This document shows, piece by piece, positions 12,340 to 25,500 of a stretch of DNA of 64,000 nt; the first letter of the stretch is position 1, and each line of letters starts with the position of its first letter. The notes beneath the pieces are model-generated. The model saw nothing but the letters and a program-made list of their open reading frames with translations. It was not told the DNA's origin and did no database searches. Source of the stretch: Ptychodera flava (taxonomy: Eukaryota; Hemichordata; Enteropneusta; Ptychoderidae); the NCBI RefSeq assembly GCF_041260155.1, contig NC_091933.1, positions 23,586,174 to 23,650,173 on the forward strand, given 5' to 3'. The translations under genes and the position numbers were made by a program.

Positions 12340-12375
12340 ATGGAGCTGAAGTAGAGTAAGTTCCGGCCGGTGGAT
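12340..12375. other. Junction of the tandem segmental duplication
   Basis: Left of about 12350 the sequence follows amidase intron 7 (matching B at about 23280-23405). Right of it the sequence follows the upstream region of PAN gene 1 (matching about 85-107 and 399 onward). The switch falls within a short stretch reading AGTATGGAGCTGAAGTAG. Confidence 0.7.
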
Positions 12376-12966
12376 GATAACCACTAGTAAGTAAGATAGA
12401 TGTTATTTCCTATTGTTAATCATACAACAGAAGCCCAAGTATAAGGCTTTCAGTACAGAAGACAAATGTGAAAGGGTCAATAGGGCTTGCTCCCGTTATC
12501 GACTTTATCAATGCTATATTTACTAGTCACCCTTTCTCAAACGTAGGGATGACCCATTTTATACCTGGGATGGAAGGTTTTGGAAGAAAAACTTGCCTGT
12601 CAAATGTTTAAAAATGACTCCTCTAGTGTAGTTGAGAAAGATTGCTTCCTTGGGTAATTGCCTGAAATAAAACGCTGTAATGAACTCAACACAGAATTGA
12701 AGACTACGACTTTAGTGGTCTCTAAAGCTGTAATTGTGAGCTGGTATCGTTATTCCTTGAAGGCGTAGTTTTAGGTGCTTGGTTTCTTATTTTCTAGTAC
12801 CTTATACATAAGGCATGTGACGCATGAGAGGTCATGGAAACATATTGAAATCACCTTTGTAGCTCACACATCTCCGTGATGTCTCAATGAATGTAAGAAG
12901 TCTAAATCGACCTACACTTGACCGAAGTTTAGGGACAATCGTCTATCTCGTAAGCTCTACTTCGCA

Positions 12967-13270
12967 TGTCACACCCTTATGCCTTTTATGGCCTTTTATG
13001 ATTTGTAGCAAATTTCATCCTATTCTGTGCAGCCATTCTGAATGTATGTCTGTTTTTTTATTAAATCGCTAATAATGCAAATGAGCATTAAATATGCAAG
13101 TCACGGTCAATAAAAACTGATCACTTCTTGCCATTCTCAAACTGAATCTATGTACTAAATTTGATTGTGATCCGATGAGCCGTTCTTGAGATATCGTGCC
13201 AACAGATAGACAGACTCACAGACAGACATCGCTGCGACATTAGCCCACGTGTGTGAACACATGAGCTAAA
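12967..13270. repeat. Dispersed repeat insertion related to the 17.4-kb satellite element
   Basis: This block is absent from the paralogous position in unit 1. On the minus strand it contains a GTCTGT-rich stretch followed by CACGATATCTCAAGAACGG, close to the GTCT run and CACGATAACTTAAAAACGC at 17410-17450. The same repeat family therefore appears here in the opposite orientation. Confidence 0.6.
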
Positions 13271-13690
13271 AGGACAGGGAATATTGACAATTAGGTGCTC
13301 AAATAAGTCCTTTAGAGAGAAAATAAGCAACATAGCAGCCATATTTGGCAGTAGTTTGAAAACCAATTCCTAGTGAAGCAGGGAGGAAAATAATGCTCCC
13401 AAGACGCCCTTCCAGGACTCCTTTCCTTTCCAGGATATCAAATGGTTGACCCCTTCCCTTTCCAGGATATCAAATGGTTCACCCTAAACAAAACTGATAC
13501 CACTGTGCTCAAAAGCTTCACATATTGTTCCCGTGATACTGATTTTCTCCGACTCCTGTGCGTCCCTTCAAGGTAAAACGGTATAATGACACCCCCTTTC
13601 GGCTGTCATAATACAATTTGACTACAATAGGGTATGATAATTTAATACAATAGGGGTATGATAATTTGCCATACCTTAAGCAAACTCGTC

Positions 13691-15863
13691 ATGTTAAAGT
13701 CAAGCAATCAAAGCATGGCGGTCGTTGTTGGAGCTTTCCTCTTTGTTTTGCTTTGTTTTACCGCTGAGGCGGAATTGATTCGCAGCCAGGAATGCATCTC
13801 CCAGGAAAACTACTGCTACCGGCCTGACGTGTGTGCCTATGTATTCACCTTCAAGACTAACGATAACGGTGTTTGCCCGGATCTTGAGCAATCACTCAGC
13901 AAGGTCAACGATCTGGAGGACGACGTGGACCTGCTTCGCCTGCGGACAGCGTCTGCCGAGCGAGATGTAGAAACTGTGAGACAAGAATTGGAAGGTGTCA
14001 GATTGGTGACCCATTACCAGAATAATGTCATCAACGAGCTGCACACGAGAGTTGAGCAAAAGGATAACATTCCTGGTGACTTAATGACCGCAATCAGAGA
14101 ACTAATTGACGAAATGCGTCTGCAGCGGGCAGAAGTAAATAATCGACCCGTAATTTCGGGCAGTGACACCACAGAGGCTAACATTAGTCGAATCGATCAA
14201 ATACAGGAAGAAATCAGTGACCTCGAACGACAAATTGCTGAAAAGAACACACGCCTATCGAACTTGCGATTAGAACTTCGAAGTTATAAAGGTAATTAAT
14301 TGTATTTTGAATATCTTCCGTTTGACTCCTTCGCAGTCTGCCTGCAAGGGTACTTGGGATAGCGTATGTTGTGATAAAAAATTACAAAAGTACTTTCATT
14401 TTGGTGAAGCCTGGCCGAACTCTAAGTAGGATTCTGTGCAACTGAACTTAATCTTCTGTATTACTTGATATACTGTACAAGGTTTTCCCATGTCCTCTTC
14501 GGTTTGGGAAAGCTGGGACACCATGAAGGGAAGTTGTAAACCAATATTCACATGTCTGTTCTCATCTGATAACGCTGCGGTTAAAGTAAAAACTCATTAC
14601 AAAAGTTGTTATTGTATGTAAAGGCACCATACAATAGACCCTTTCCTCAATGTCACCGGAAGTTTGCTTGCATGTCGTCAGTTTGACCAAATTCTGCTGC
14701 AGTCGAAGTCAATCCTCATGAAAGTTCGTCGTCTCTCTACGCAGGGGTAGTGTGTTCAAAGTCTATACTTCTGTATTTCGGGCGATTTTTTTTGCCGTAC
14801 GCGTGTCATGGAAAATAGCCCCTTTCCGGCGAGCATGAAAGTCATCATGCTAAATTTGTAAAGTTTCCGTCGTATAGCTCGTAAAAAATGTTTCTAATTT
14901 CTGACAAAATCGAAGCGGTCGATCGTGCGATCCGCATTGTGCTCGCTTCAGTTTGATGGCCTCATGGCAAGTCTCATGTTATGCTAGCGTACTTCAGCTC
15001 GACCAAATGCCTTACAGCCTAATGAAAGCTCAGATATTAAGTTTATACATTGTAAGTTTCAGTTTGATTTAACTTTTATAAGAAGTTTGGCCATTCAAAT
15101 GCAGCAAAACAACCATTTATAAGGCCGCACCTTGCTCATGGCTGCTGACACAATGCATGACTCATTGACAGTCCCAATGACACTTGACAGCTGTTTCCTT
15201 TCCTTGTTTGTCATCAGTTACTGTTAGTCTTTAAAAAACCAGTGAAACGTAACAAAGTTTTGGCTAAACTTCATCAATTATCTGAACACGATTTCTTCTA
15301 TTTTACAGGCTTATTACAATCAACTACGCGGGGTGTGTGGCACTCCCATTACTTGCCAGTATGTATACGTACCGCCCACTGGAGTGGGTATTTCAGCGAC
15401 TTGGTCTGAAATGGGGGTATTAATTCAAATGTAAACCACGGTTATGGTTATGACTAATTTTGGGTTCTGATTTATCTTTGTGGGTATACTTTTGTCTCTT
15501 TCAGCACCGTCTACGGCAGTCATTGCCATCGAGCAACCATAACAACTGGAAATTATATAATGATTTTTTCCTGACTGAAGACCAATTACTTCATACTATT
15601 CACTCTAACTTTTTTCCTCAGAATGTGATATCAACACAAATACACAACGCTATGGTTTTGATTTGATCGACGGAATCGAAAACACAGTAGAAAGTCCAAG
15701 GGAATGTTGTCTGTCATGCCTTGCCTATCCTGGTTGCAAGGCGTGGAACTTCGAGAAGCCGCGCCCAGGCTGGTTTCGAAATGACAAGGGTAGATGTTCG
15801 TTGAAGAGAGACGGGACGACACCAAGTGCCACGGACTGCTGCGACTCAGGAAAATTACCGTAA
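13691..15863 (+). CDS. Secreted coiled-coil protein with C-terminal PAN/apple-like domain (gene 2)
   Basis: Exons 13691-14291 and 15622-15863, spliced in phase 1, give 280 aa (272 aa if the Met at 13715 is used). The signal peptide (GAFLFVLLCFTAEAE), the four-Cys segment (CISQENYCYRPDVCAYV) and the PAN exon (FDLIDGIENTVES, ECCLSCLAYPGCKAW, CSLKR, CCDSGKLP) are nearly identical to gene 1. All eight PAN cysteines are kept, and three codons are missing between WF and the CSLKR motif. The second half of the coiled coil is much more divergent and about seven residues shorter. Alignment with gene 1 favours the start at 13691 or 13715; an in-frame ATG at 13658 is also possible. The gene is the unit-2 product of the segmental duplication and lies between amidase fragments A and B, in opposite orientation to them. 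Confidence 0.86.
14292..15621. other. Intron 1 of PAN gene 2
   Basis: Homologous to the intron of gene 1 but without the exon-2 duplicate and the TA-flanked foldback. No coding signal was seen. Confidence 0.7.
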
Positions 15864-16026
15864 AGATATATCTTTTTAACCCAGCAGCGATCGTGCATAG
15901 TTATAAATGTTCCAACTAAATAATGTACTAGCATTTTGTAAAAGTTCGACAAAATATAGCCCGCTGACCCGTTTTTCAACTTTAATCTTTAGTGTGGTAT
16001 TGTCCCGGGGGTATTGTCTACCGTCA

Positions 16027-16032
16027 AATAAA
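16027..16032 (+). promoter_or_regulatory. Candidate polyadenylation signal, PAN gene 2
   Basis: AATAAA lies 164 nt after the stop codon, in the same context as in gene 1. Confidence 0.6.
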
Positions 16033-17398
16033 TCTACCACTGTGCGACAACGTTGTTAGGTTGTCCTTAATAATGTTGCTTGAGATAATTTTGTTTTCAC
16101 ACTACCGATAGCTTAATTTTTATATTTCCGACCCGATGAAGGTCACACATATTCTCCGTCATTCAATGACCGATTTTTCGATATTTTGATAGTAATTAAA
16201 TTTCGTGTTCTCAACTCTACTTTGTGTTGTCATATATTTTCATTTCAATTACATTTACATTTACATATGGATATTTAAATATGTAGTGGGCCTCATCATG
16301 TGTATGTAGGGCGTCTTTCATCGATCCAAACATAAGACCATAGAACTTCATAGTGCTACCACCATATGTATTAATTCCCGACTGATGTTCGTAGTCAACA
16401 GGAACATAGGAAATCCGGAGCTGAGATTTGTTTCCGTCGTAACCAGTACGTTTTTTAAATTTCTTTTCGATTATCCTCACTCGAGGATATTGATGGGCCA
16501 TCTGGGCCGTAGCCTGGCCAGATTAAGCTGTTTAGCTAGGATCGCGTAAATTACATAAAATTTACATACTGAGTTTGTTGAAAATTCTACGGGGAGGAGG
16601 GAGACACCTGCCCCCTCCCCCCCCTCCCCCACGCAGGCAACGGTCCTGGCTCACCCAAAACTGGCTTTGTAATGGTATGCTAACATATTTTGATTGCATT
16701 CCGGTTTAAATATAATAAATCCAACAAAGTTTTCTCACATCAAAGTACTGCCCTTGTTAACTCGTTACCCTTCATAGTTCACTATCAAGAACGTAAGACA
16801 CGTACCTGTGAAATGTCTCCGTACCGTGGCCCGGAAACCTTATTCAGCGGTGGTTTCCAGCTGACCACTTCTGAATTCGGCTTCGAGACAAATTTACTTA
16901 GGATTTGAGTATACTTGTTTAAAGTTTATTAATTTTTTCTAGTCATTCTTTTTCTCTTGTAATGCCCTTGAAAAATATTACAACAGTTGAGCAACTTCAT
17001 TGTGTCTTACATACAAATTATAGGCCTATAATTAACAAAATTTACAATGTTGCGACCAGTAAGCTTATACAAATATTGATCGCTCGAATGTTTAATTGCT
17101 ATAATTAAAAATCGACCTCCAAAGTTGAGAATTGAAATAGGAGCTCGCCCCGTCAATAGAGTACCTGTGATGATCGATAATGTGACCTGTCCTCTTATCT
17201 TCATGTGTTTAGTAGTGAACGATTTCCGTTCTCACCGAGATTTAACGATACCCTGAACGGCCGCTATATTTTTACGATACCCTGAACGGCTGCTATACTG
17301 GTGTGTCATTCGATTGCCTAATCACACAGGACGATATAGTACACCATTTACAACGTTGAAGATTGCAGACAAATTTCAAATTTCAGTGAATTATACTT
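16033..17398. other. Region downstream of PAN gene 2
   Basis: Collinear with about 6590-7950 downstream of gene 1. It keeps open stretches on the minus strand at 16217-16501 and on the plus strand at 16690-16908. A short direct repeat (ACGATACCCTGAACGGC, twice near 17250-17290) interrupts the third open stretch. No known gene is recognised. Confidence 0.5.
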
Positions 17399-18700
17399 GT
17401 TGGTGTGTGTCTGTCTGTCTGTCTGTTTACACGATAACTTAAAAACGCCTGAACGGATGCAAGTTAGATTTGTTGGACAGGTACGATATGCTACTTGCAA
17501 GAACTGATTAGATTTATGTTGGTGTGGCTTGCATATTAATGAAGTTATGCAATATCGTTTTTTCCGTACAATGGTTTCCCTATGGAGACGGTAATGACAG
17601 TGTAGACATATATCAAGAAATACTGCACAAAATTTCATGAAACTTTTCACAGATGACAATCTCAGAACATTATCATGATACTGTTAGTGTCATGTCAATT
17701 ATCTTCTCATTTGCATATTTAATGAACTTTTGTTATAAGTGAGATAACTCTGAAATTCCTGCACCAAACTTGATGATACTCGCAACAAATATTGATCTGA
17801 TATATATCTATTTATACTTAGAAGCATTGGGCAGTGTCGGGTTAATTAATAGCTAATTTGCATATTTCATGAAGTTTTGTAATTAGTCATATGACTCCGA
17901 TATAACAGCACCAAATGTAATGAAATCTGCTGCAGATACTGATCTGACTGATATCTAACTGTGGTGTAAAGCATTTAGTACTGTGAAGTTAATTAAGGGT
18001 TCATTTGCATATTTAATGAAATTTGTAATTAGGTATATATTATTCTAAAATTATGGCATCTAAGTCAGTGAAATTGGGTACAGATACTGTTCTGATAAAT
18101 ATCTAATTGTACTGAGAAGCATTTGGCAGTGTAATGTTAACAATAGGTCGTTTGCATATTTTATGAAGTTTTGTAATTAGTCATATAACTCCGATATAAC
18201 TGCACCAAATGTGATGAAATCTGCTGCAGATACTGATCCGACTGATATCTAAGTGTGGTGTAAAGCATTTAGTACTGTGAAGTTAATTAAGGGTTCATTT
18301 GCATAGTTAATAAACTTTGTAATTAGGTATATAACTCTGAAATTACGGCACCAAATTTAGTGAAACGTGCCAGAGATATTGATTTGATAAATATTTAATA
18401 GTGCTATGAAACATTGAACAGTGTCAAGTTAAGTTAGGGCTCATTTACATATTTATTGAACTTCGTAATTAGTGACATTACTCTAAAATTACAGCATTAA
18501 ATTACTAGAAATGTTGATCTGATGGGTAACCAATTGTCCCATGAAGCATTGAGCAGTGTCAAGTTAATCAACAGCTCATTTGCATATTAAATAAAGTTTT
18601 GTAATTAGTTATTAAATTTTGAAACTACTGTGCGAAGTTGATTAAACCTGCTACATATAGTGATATAACATATCTCTTATTGTTATGTGAAGCGTACTAC
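17399..18700. repeat. Tandem-repeat element: GTCT run plus about eight 147-bp monomers
   Basis: The block starts with a (GTCT)n run at 17409-17427. The motif TTTGCATATTTAATGAA then recurs at about 17711, 17857, 18004, 18151, 18298, 18443 and 18579, with an earlier variant near 17530. Spacing is 145-147 bp for most units. Monomers also share AACTCCGATATAACTGCACC and CTGCAGATACTGATC blocks. Tandem cores next to a tetranucleotide run recall bivalve pearl/HINE-type Helentron elements; that assignment is inference. The block is absent from unit 1 and from the relic near 29.9 kb. Confidence 0.8.
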
Positions 18701-18805
18701 TATTAATGAAGCTGTTGTAAAACACGTGAGCATATTCAGTTCATATCTGGTTTTTGTATTGTTTGGGTTGCTGACGAGGATGCTAACGCTGCTTTCGGTG
18801 AAATG

Positions 18806-21800
18806 CTACATTCGATCTCGCATTTTCTCGTATGCATATGCTACTTTCAGCAACGTTGATTCTTCAAACTTTCTCCCCACCATCATCATTCCCACTGGCA
18901 GACCATCAGAAAAACCGGTGTTAATGCTGAGAGCAGGGTGGCCAGTTAGGTTGTATGGACCCATATTTGCGTACGTATTCATAGCCTGCTCCCAGATTTC
19001 TAAATGTAGACAAAAGGGTGGACATGTGTTATTTTAAAAATGTACGGATGCTGAACAATTCTCATTACTGAACATAGCTTTTGTGTTGTGCTAAGTGGGC
19101 AAACTACGAGATATTGAAATGCACTGTGGGCAAAAAGTTGACTTTTCACCAAAGCAAGAGTTTGATATATTGAACTGATAAATATTGTTAGCGCGAATGT
19201 AATCCTTATCATTGACGAAGTTCTGTTTGTTCATGGAACTAGCATAACTCGTGCATCTTTTCAAATTTTTAGGCATTTCTGGTATGAAAATCCCGTATAA
19301 CCAAACACTTCAATTTGGCTTCCGGAATCTTATGTGTTTTAACTGTAATATGGTTGACTGTCTTAGACCTTCAGACTCACTTAGGTAGCAAAATAAGGTC
19401 CCGAGAATTTGACCTGAATTGTTGGCTGTCTATGAGAAGAACTTGGCTGTATGAAGTTTGATTTGCTATACATGCACTGGCCATGCTCTAGACATTCAAA
19501 ATCAAACTGGGATGTTTTCTGTCAAGCGATTGACTCAGAAAAAAGAGGATGTTTACCCTGTCTTTAAATGGTCAGGTTCTCTCGGTAAAACGAGCAATTA
19601 ATTCAGTGAGGTACACTTAACACTACGGTACAGAGAAAATTGCAAGGGTCTACGTGAAAACACAAATTGAACTCTTATTTACCTGAAACTGTCACATCTT
19701 GGAGGGGCAGTTTTGGAGCTTTGAAAGGGACCGTTGGCATCACCAACACGTCATAGTGTTCAAAAACCTTGTCAAATGCCTTGTCATGTCCATACGAACG
19801 TTCTGTGCCTTTGCATAAAAATAGCCACCGTACTCTTGTTTCAAATAATCTCCAAACAGCAAGACGGTCTGTAGCACGAAAAGATAATGGCGCATACGTG
19901 AAAAAAGACGAGTAAAACCAGCAATGATGTTTCAACATATTGTAAATGCATGACTGAATAGCTGAATATCTCTTCAGGTGGCACCTGTATACATCTTAAA
20001 AACAATACAATGCCACAAGTTGCTGGCAAAAGACCTCTTACACGGTACAATGGCACAATTTCTGGCAAAAGACGTCTTACACGGTACAATTTGTGTGAGA
20101 AAATTACTTGCGGATAGTACCTTTTACATGTATTTCAGATGCGAATATGTCGTCTGGGTGCAAGTGAAGTGGTTTGGACCAGTGTTGTCCTTAGAAGCCG
20201 AGTGCCGGGTAAATAACCCGGCTGTTTAGCATTTTTCCCGGCTACTTTTAACGTCATTAGATTATTTTATAGACCTGTAATTTCGGGATTGCACTGCCAG
20301 CTGTTAGACGGCACACATACGATTAACAGTTTCGCTACCTCTTTCCCCGCATGGAACTGCACAAACATAAAACAGTACTGTTTCTAAATACCCGTTTGGC
20401 TTTTTGAGCCCGATCTTCTATTTGTTAAATAGTGTGATTGGCTGATGGACGCGCCTATGGTGCTGTCTTTGTTACGAGCAGTGTAATTGGTTTGATTAGT
20501 ATGAAGGTCATCTTAGGTCATGATTTTTAACGATGGCGTCAAAAAGAAATGTGGCGTCGGCCACTGGCACCTTGCCAATGGAATATTTTACCCGAAGAAA
20601 GCCCGTTCGAAAGGTATACTTGATTCCAAAAAGATATTTAGTTTACGTATGAAAAACTTCAATTTCGCTGAATTTGTGAGAAAAAAGCGCCGAAAAGATG
20701 TGATTTTGATCGACGATTCGAAGTTCATGAGACTGCAGCTAGTTTTCCGCCGCCGCGCTGGCTGCCAACGTCACGGTCACTACATATGATCTTCTCAACA
20801 AATCAAGTTATTCTCAGAGCAATACCGACGCATTTTCTAGATTTAAAAAAAAATGAGCTAGAACTGATTTTTTTTAGAAGCAACTGTTTATTTGAATGGG
20901 TTTTTTTTTTTTCATTGATTATTATTACGTAATAGAATCCACGGTGACAGGCATGTGTGTTGCCGACCGGCGCATCATCGACGCGTCACGGCTCACGGCT
21001 TCACCTTGGCGCTGATCCCCTGTTGCTTAAGACAACAGGACAATACGTCGTGGATTCCGGCATGGGTTCAATTTCACTGCGCTTCTCCATGTTGGGTTGC
21101 CCGATAGTGTCTTTCGATGGACCCTCTGAATCATTTTTTTCACGGACTCGTGGAGCAAATTTGAAAGAAAGTAGAGTTGTTTCCTTCCGACGCCTTGCTG
21201 CATATCTGCTTTGATCAAATTTGGGGACAGCGAGACGCGATGATCGTGCGCGGTTTGCATTTAATTTGTTGCAACATTTCTGTCAATCACTCACTTTGTG
21301 TCATAAGTTTCAGAAACTATCGCTAGCCTGAAAATTAGCAACTGACATGGTAACGTGCCTCTGACTCGACGCTGCCGATTTTTCAGACTACACTCAGAGA
21401 ATCTGAAACTTTCCACATAAAATGAGTGATTGACAGAAATGTTGCAAAAAATTTAATGTTAAGCGGGCACTCATCTCGTCTTGTTGTCGCCTAAGCTCAG
21501 TCGCGGAGAGTGCTTTCGCAACCGTTTGCGTATAGAAAACTCATAACAATGAAAAATGCGTAGAGACTCAATCCAATGCGATCGACTCTCTACGCATTTT
21601 TTCATTGTTATGAGTTTTCTATATACGCATTTTTTTTTCGTAAATGCGAACACTGTTACAGTGAATTATCTTACCGATGTTGTTCTTAAGAAAAGCGAAT
21701 GTGTTTTGATTAGAATAGAATGAGTTTGATGGTTTTTGGGAAACTACTATGTGGTAATGAAGAATGGGAAATGAGCAATGAAATGAGCAGACAGCGGGTG

Positions 21801-22522
21801 ATTTAAGATTAAATGTTACATCTTCACTGCAAATAAAACCATAAGTGTGTCATAAATAATACAACAAAACAAAATCATGTTTGTTTGTTTTGTTGTATGT
21901 GAGCCACGTCTAAGACACACAACAAAAGCACTGTTTCCAGTCTCAGCTAAATGTCACCTCAGATGTCACCAGAGAACACCATTTCCACTCCAAAATTTCA
22001 TTTTTCGCCTTGCGAGAGGGGGACACCCCCCTCTCGCGCTCTCCCCCTCGTTCGCTACGCTTACTCGCCGCTCGGTCGCTTCGCTTCCTCGCAGTCCACC
22101 CGTCTACTTTCTTAAATTACCTGGCTACTTTTAAATATAAGGACAACACTGTTGGACCATTCAGGGAATAATGTCCATGAAGTTTGTTCATCTTAAAGAA
22201 ATGGGTCACGATTTTGTATGTAGATTGTCGACGATACTCAGAAATCTGGAAACCGTGGGCTCATTTACCTTGACGACATGAGACATGTCGTTTATCCTTG
22301 CTCGGTATCCTCTATGTAACGCATTGACGGTGCTAGACGGATAGTACCCTTTGTACTGCGAACCAGCTCCTGCAGCGTGCAAGAAAACGACAAATATCTT
22401 GATTATCGTATAAGTTAAATGCAAGACAGAGGACGACAGAGATCTTTGGAGGTGTAACACTCTTCGGAGATGACACACTTAGACACACATACACACATAC
22501 TCTCTCTCTCTCTCTCTCTCTC

Positions 22523-22599
<77 letters not shown>

Positions 22600-25500
22600 T
22601 TTACAGCAAACTACACGTTCTCACAGATACTATATAGAACTTACCGCATCCCCTCATCATCATGTCAACTTGTCCTTCATATGCAATTGCTGTGTATAGA
22701 TGGTCAGCTGTGAAGTATGGAGAAAATATTGAAGAAAGTGAAAGGTGTGTTTCCATACTCAACCTTTGATGTCACAGTTACTGTAATTAAAATGTAGGCA
22801 TTTACACAATTGAACTGTTTGCTCTGCATGTACTTTGCATATTCATCATCCTTTTATAAAACAAAATATCTTGAACATGGAATGGAAAATCATATCTGGG
22901 AAAGACTTGTTTCAATGTGTAAAAGTAAAAAACACGATTTGTAGACGAGATGAAAATGTACTCTGGCTGTTTTATTGCATCGATTAGCATACCCAGCTTA
23001 TGTTCTGGGACAGAAACTTCTTCAACTGAAGCACCTAGACTGGTCATCTGATATGCTGCCTTCTTAACCATGGTATCGACATCGTCTTCAGAGTTTGACA
23101 GACCAAAACCTTCTTTGAGAATACCTATTTTAATTCCTGGTAACTCGGTTCCCAACTGTCGGAATAAAAATTGCATTGGTCGCAAAACTACATTCCCTTA
23201 ACAAAGATTTACAAAACGGCTGTTAATGATATACCATCTTTCTGACCAATTTTATACTTGACATTTGGTAGCGTACGTTGTCACTGGTACAGTGTAAATA
23301 TACTTTATGCATCATATCCCTAGCAAGTAAGGCAGCAAACCTAATCGATTGTGTCTCCTCAAAGGCCATTTTTAAAAGAAGGTGACCTTAGCATAAGTAT
23401 GGATCTATCCATTTTGTAATATGTATTTCGATCGACGACAATGGTGTTTCGGTTTTCAGGGTAACAAAACCCAGATTCAATACTTAATCACTATCCAAGA
23501 CACATGGCATTTTGTGCATTTAATAGGATTCGTACATTCCATAAATTTGCTTATTGGTCCATTAATTCATTCATGAGTGACATATACAATGCCAAATCCT
23601 TGTTTCGTCTGGGAATCACAGGTACTGTTATACAGCCTTTATTTTCATAAGCCTTTTATGGAAAAAATGCGAAAAACTTGAAATAGTCAACATTTTATGG
23701 TGATCTTCAAATCATCATTAGCAGAGCACAACGTTATTCACGTTTTGGCGATTCCTTACCATCTTCGTGTAATTAGGAACTTGAAGATTTCCGGGTTGTC
23801 TGGGATCCAGTCCATTGTCATAACCGGCAATTACCTGCATGAAAGAAAATGAGTGAATAGTAAGCCTTATAACTTACCACTGTGCATGCTTCATAAGAAT
23901 GCTACTTATGACTTTTCAAACGTTTTATGCAACGCCGACTTCTAACATCTACACTTTACGAAAAAGTATTCCATGGCGGTCGAAATTTTCATATTTCATA
24001 TTTCATATATTACAAAAGGGTATCACTTGAAATATCATACGTACAACACGGTTCGCCAAGACTATGGTTTTTTCAAACGAACTTCATTTACGAACACATT
24101 GCATTGTGTTACCTGGCTGCCAACTCAAATATGGTACCAGTATTAATTATTGACTGGGATTTAATCTCGTCATTTTCACTTATAGGTGAAAATGCTAAAT
24201 AAAAATGGATTTAATTGATTTGTATAAGAGTAAATTTAAATGTCAGTGAAACTACCTCAATCATCAATACAGGACAATACAATGAATTCCCCTTGAAAGG
24301 TGAGAATTTCAGAGAAAGACGGCATATTGTCTGTGTTCATCGCTTTCCATAGTCTCAATGTTCGTGCTCGTCTGATGATCGTAAATGTTTATATTTAACT
24401 GTAATGTTGATATAACCAACCTCTAACAACAAAGCTGCATCATAGACAGTTTTTGTAATAGGTCCTGTGTGATCAATGGTGACTTCTACAGGAAGAATTC
24501 CAGTGTAGGGCACAAGGCCAAAGGTTGGCTTCAAACCGACTATACCGCAGTACGCAGATGGTTCTCGTATAGAACCACCTTGGTCACCGCCAATGGCCAT
24601 GTCTACCTCACCACTGGCGACCTGAAAAAACAAGTGTGAAGATGCTATGCTAGGTCTAGGTCGTGCGGCAGTTGAGCAGTCACAATTGTATATTGTCAAC
24701 TCTTTGGACACGTAATAAAATGCATTCCAAATGTCCCAACGGCATTGAGCGGTTAAGTTCGAAAAGCATTTCATGTAAACTGAACGCCGTCAGCTAAGCG
24801 CCTGCTCGCCTGAGCATTTGTTTGTCGAGAATACTCACCAATGCAGCGCTTCCACCACTAGACCCACCAGCGCTGTGATCTCTTCGATGGGGATTTCTGA
24901 TAGCTCCTTTAACGGAAGAGAAACTACTTCCCGACATACATAAGTCTTCTGCGCATGCCTTGCCGACGATACGACCACCTTGGTAAAATCATAAAATGAG
25001 ATTTTAATCATATACCTTAAAGTTCCAAGTTTACGTTTTAATGCAAGTGCAAGCGTCTTCAGGTAAACCCCAGTTTGTGACGATTTAGAATTAAATTTTG
25101 ATAATAAGTTTCTTTTGTTGTGAGCTGCCTCCTTTATGCATTACCGACAGTATTTCTTTTGTCCTCTTTTTTCGTTCCGCATCTCCTTCTGTGTTGCTCA
25201 TCCAGGTAAGCCTGAATGGCAAGAAATCATTTATTACCCCGGAAAAAACTCTGAAGGAGTGATTTGCAACTACGATCTACAAGAAGTATCACGGCGGGAT
25301 AGGAATCCCCTTCAAAAAATCAAATAAATATTTTGCGACAGCATTAAAGGTCTCAGATGCTCAGAATTGGTAAAGCTATATTCTTAGTATGACAAAATTA
25401 GATTTGACAATTCTGATTTATGAAACTTTCCTCTACCAAAGTTAATGACTGACGTCGTCACGGAATTCTGGGTGATAAAAGGACAAATCTTTCATAAGTA

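Larger units (their letters stand above)
20181..22150. mobile_element. Non-autonomous hAT-like element in amidase B intron 10
   Basis: Terminal inverted repeats AGTGTTGTCCTTA occur at 20181-20193 and 22138-22150. The flanking 8-bp duplication is TTTGGACC (20173-20180) and GTTGGACC (22151-22158), with one mismatch. Copies A and C carry related uninterrupted sequence at the same place in the intron. An 8-bp duplication and AGTG-type ends fit hAT elements. No transposase is seen; an 89-codon open stretch at 20520-20789 is not recognised. Two strong foldbacks are nested inside. Confidence 0.8.

Noticed and set aside
17399-18700. CRISPR-like array
   Set aside because: Whole 147-bp units repeat with scattered differences; there are no short identical repeats with unique spacers, and the DNA is animal.
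20520-20789. 89-codon open stretch inside the hAT-like element as transposase or KRAB/THAP-like protein
   Set aside because: No recognisable domain and far too short; treated as non-coding filler of a non-autonomous element.
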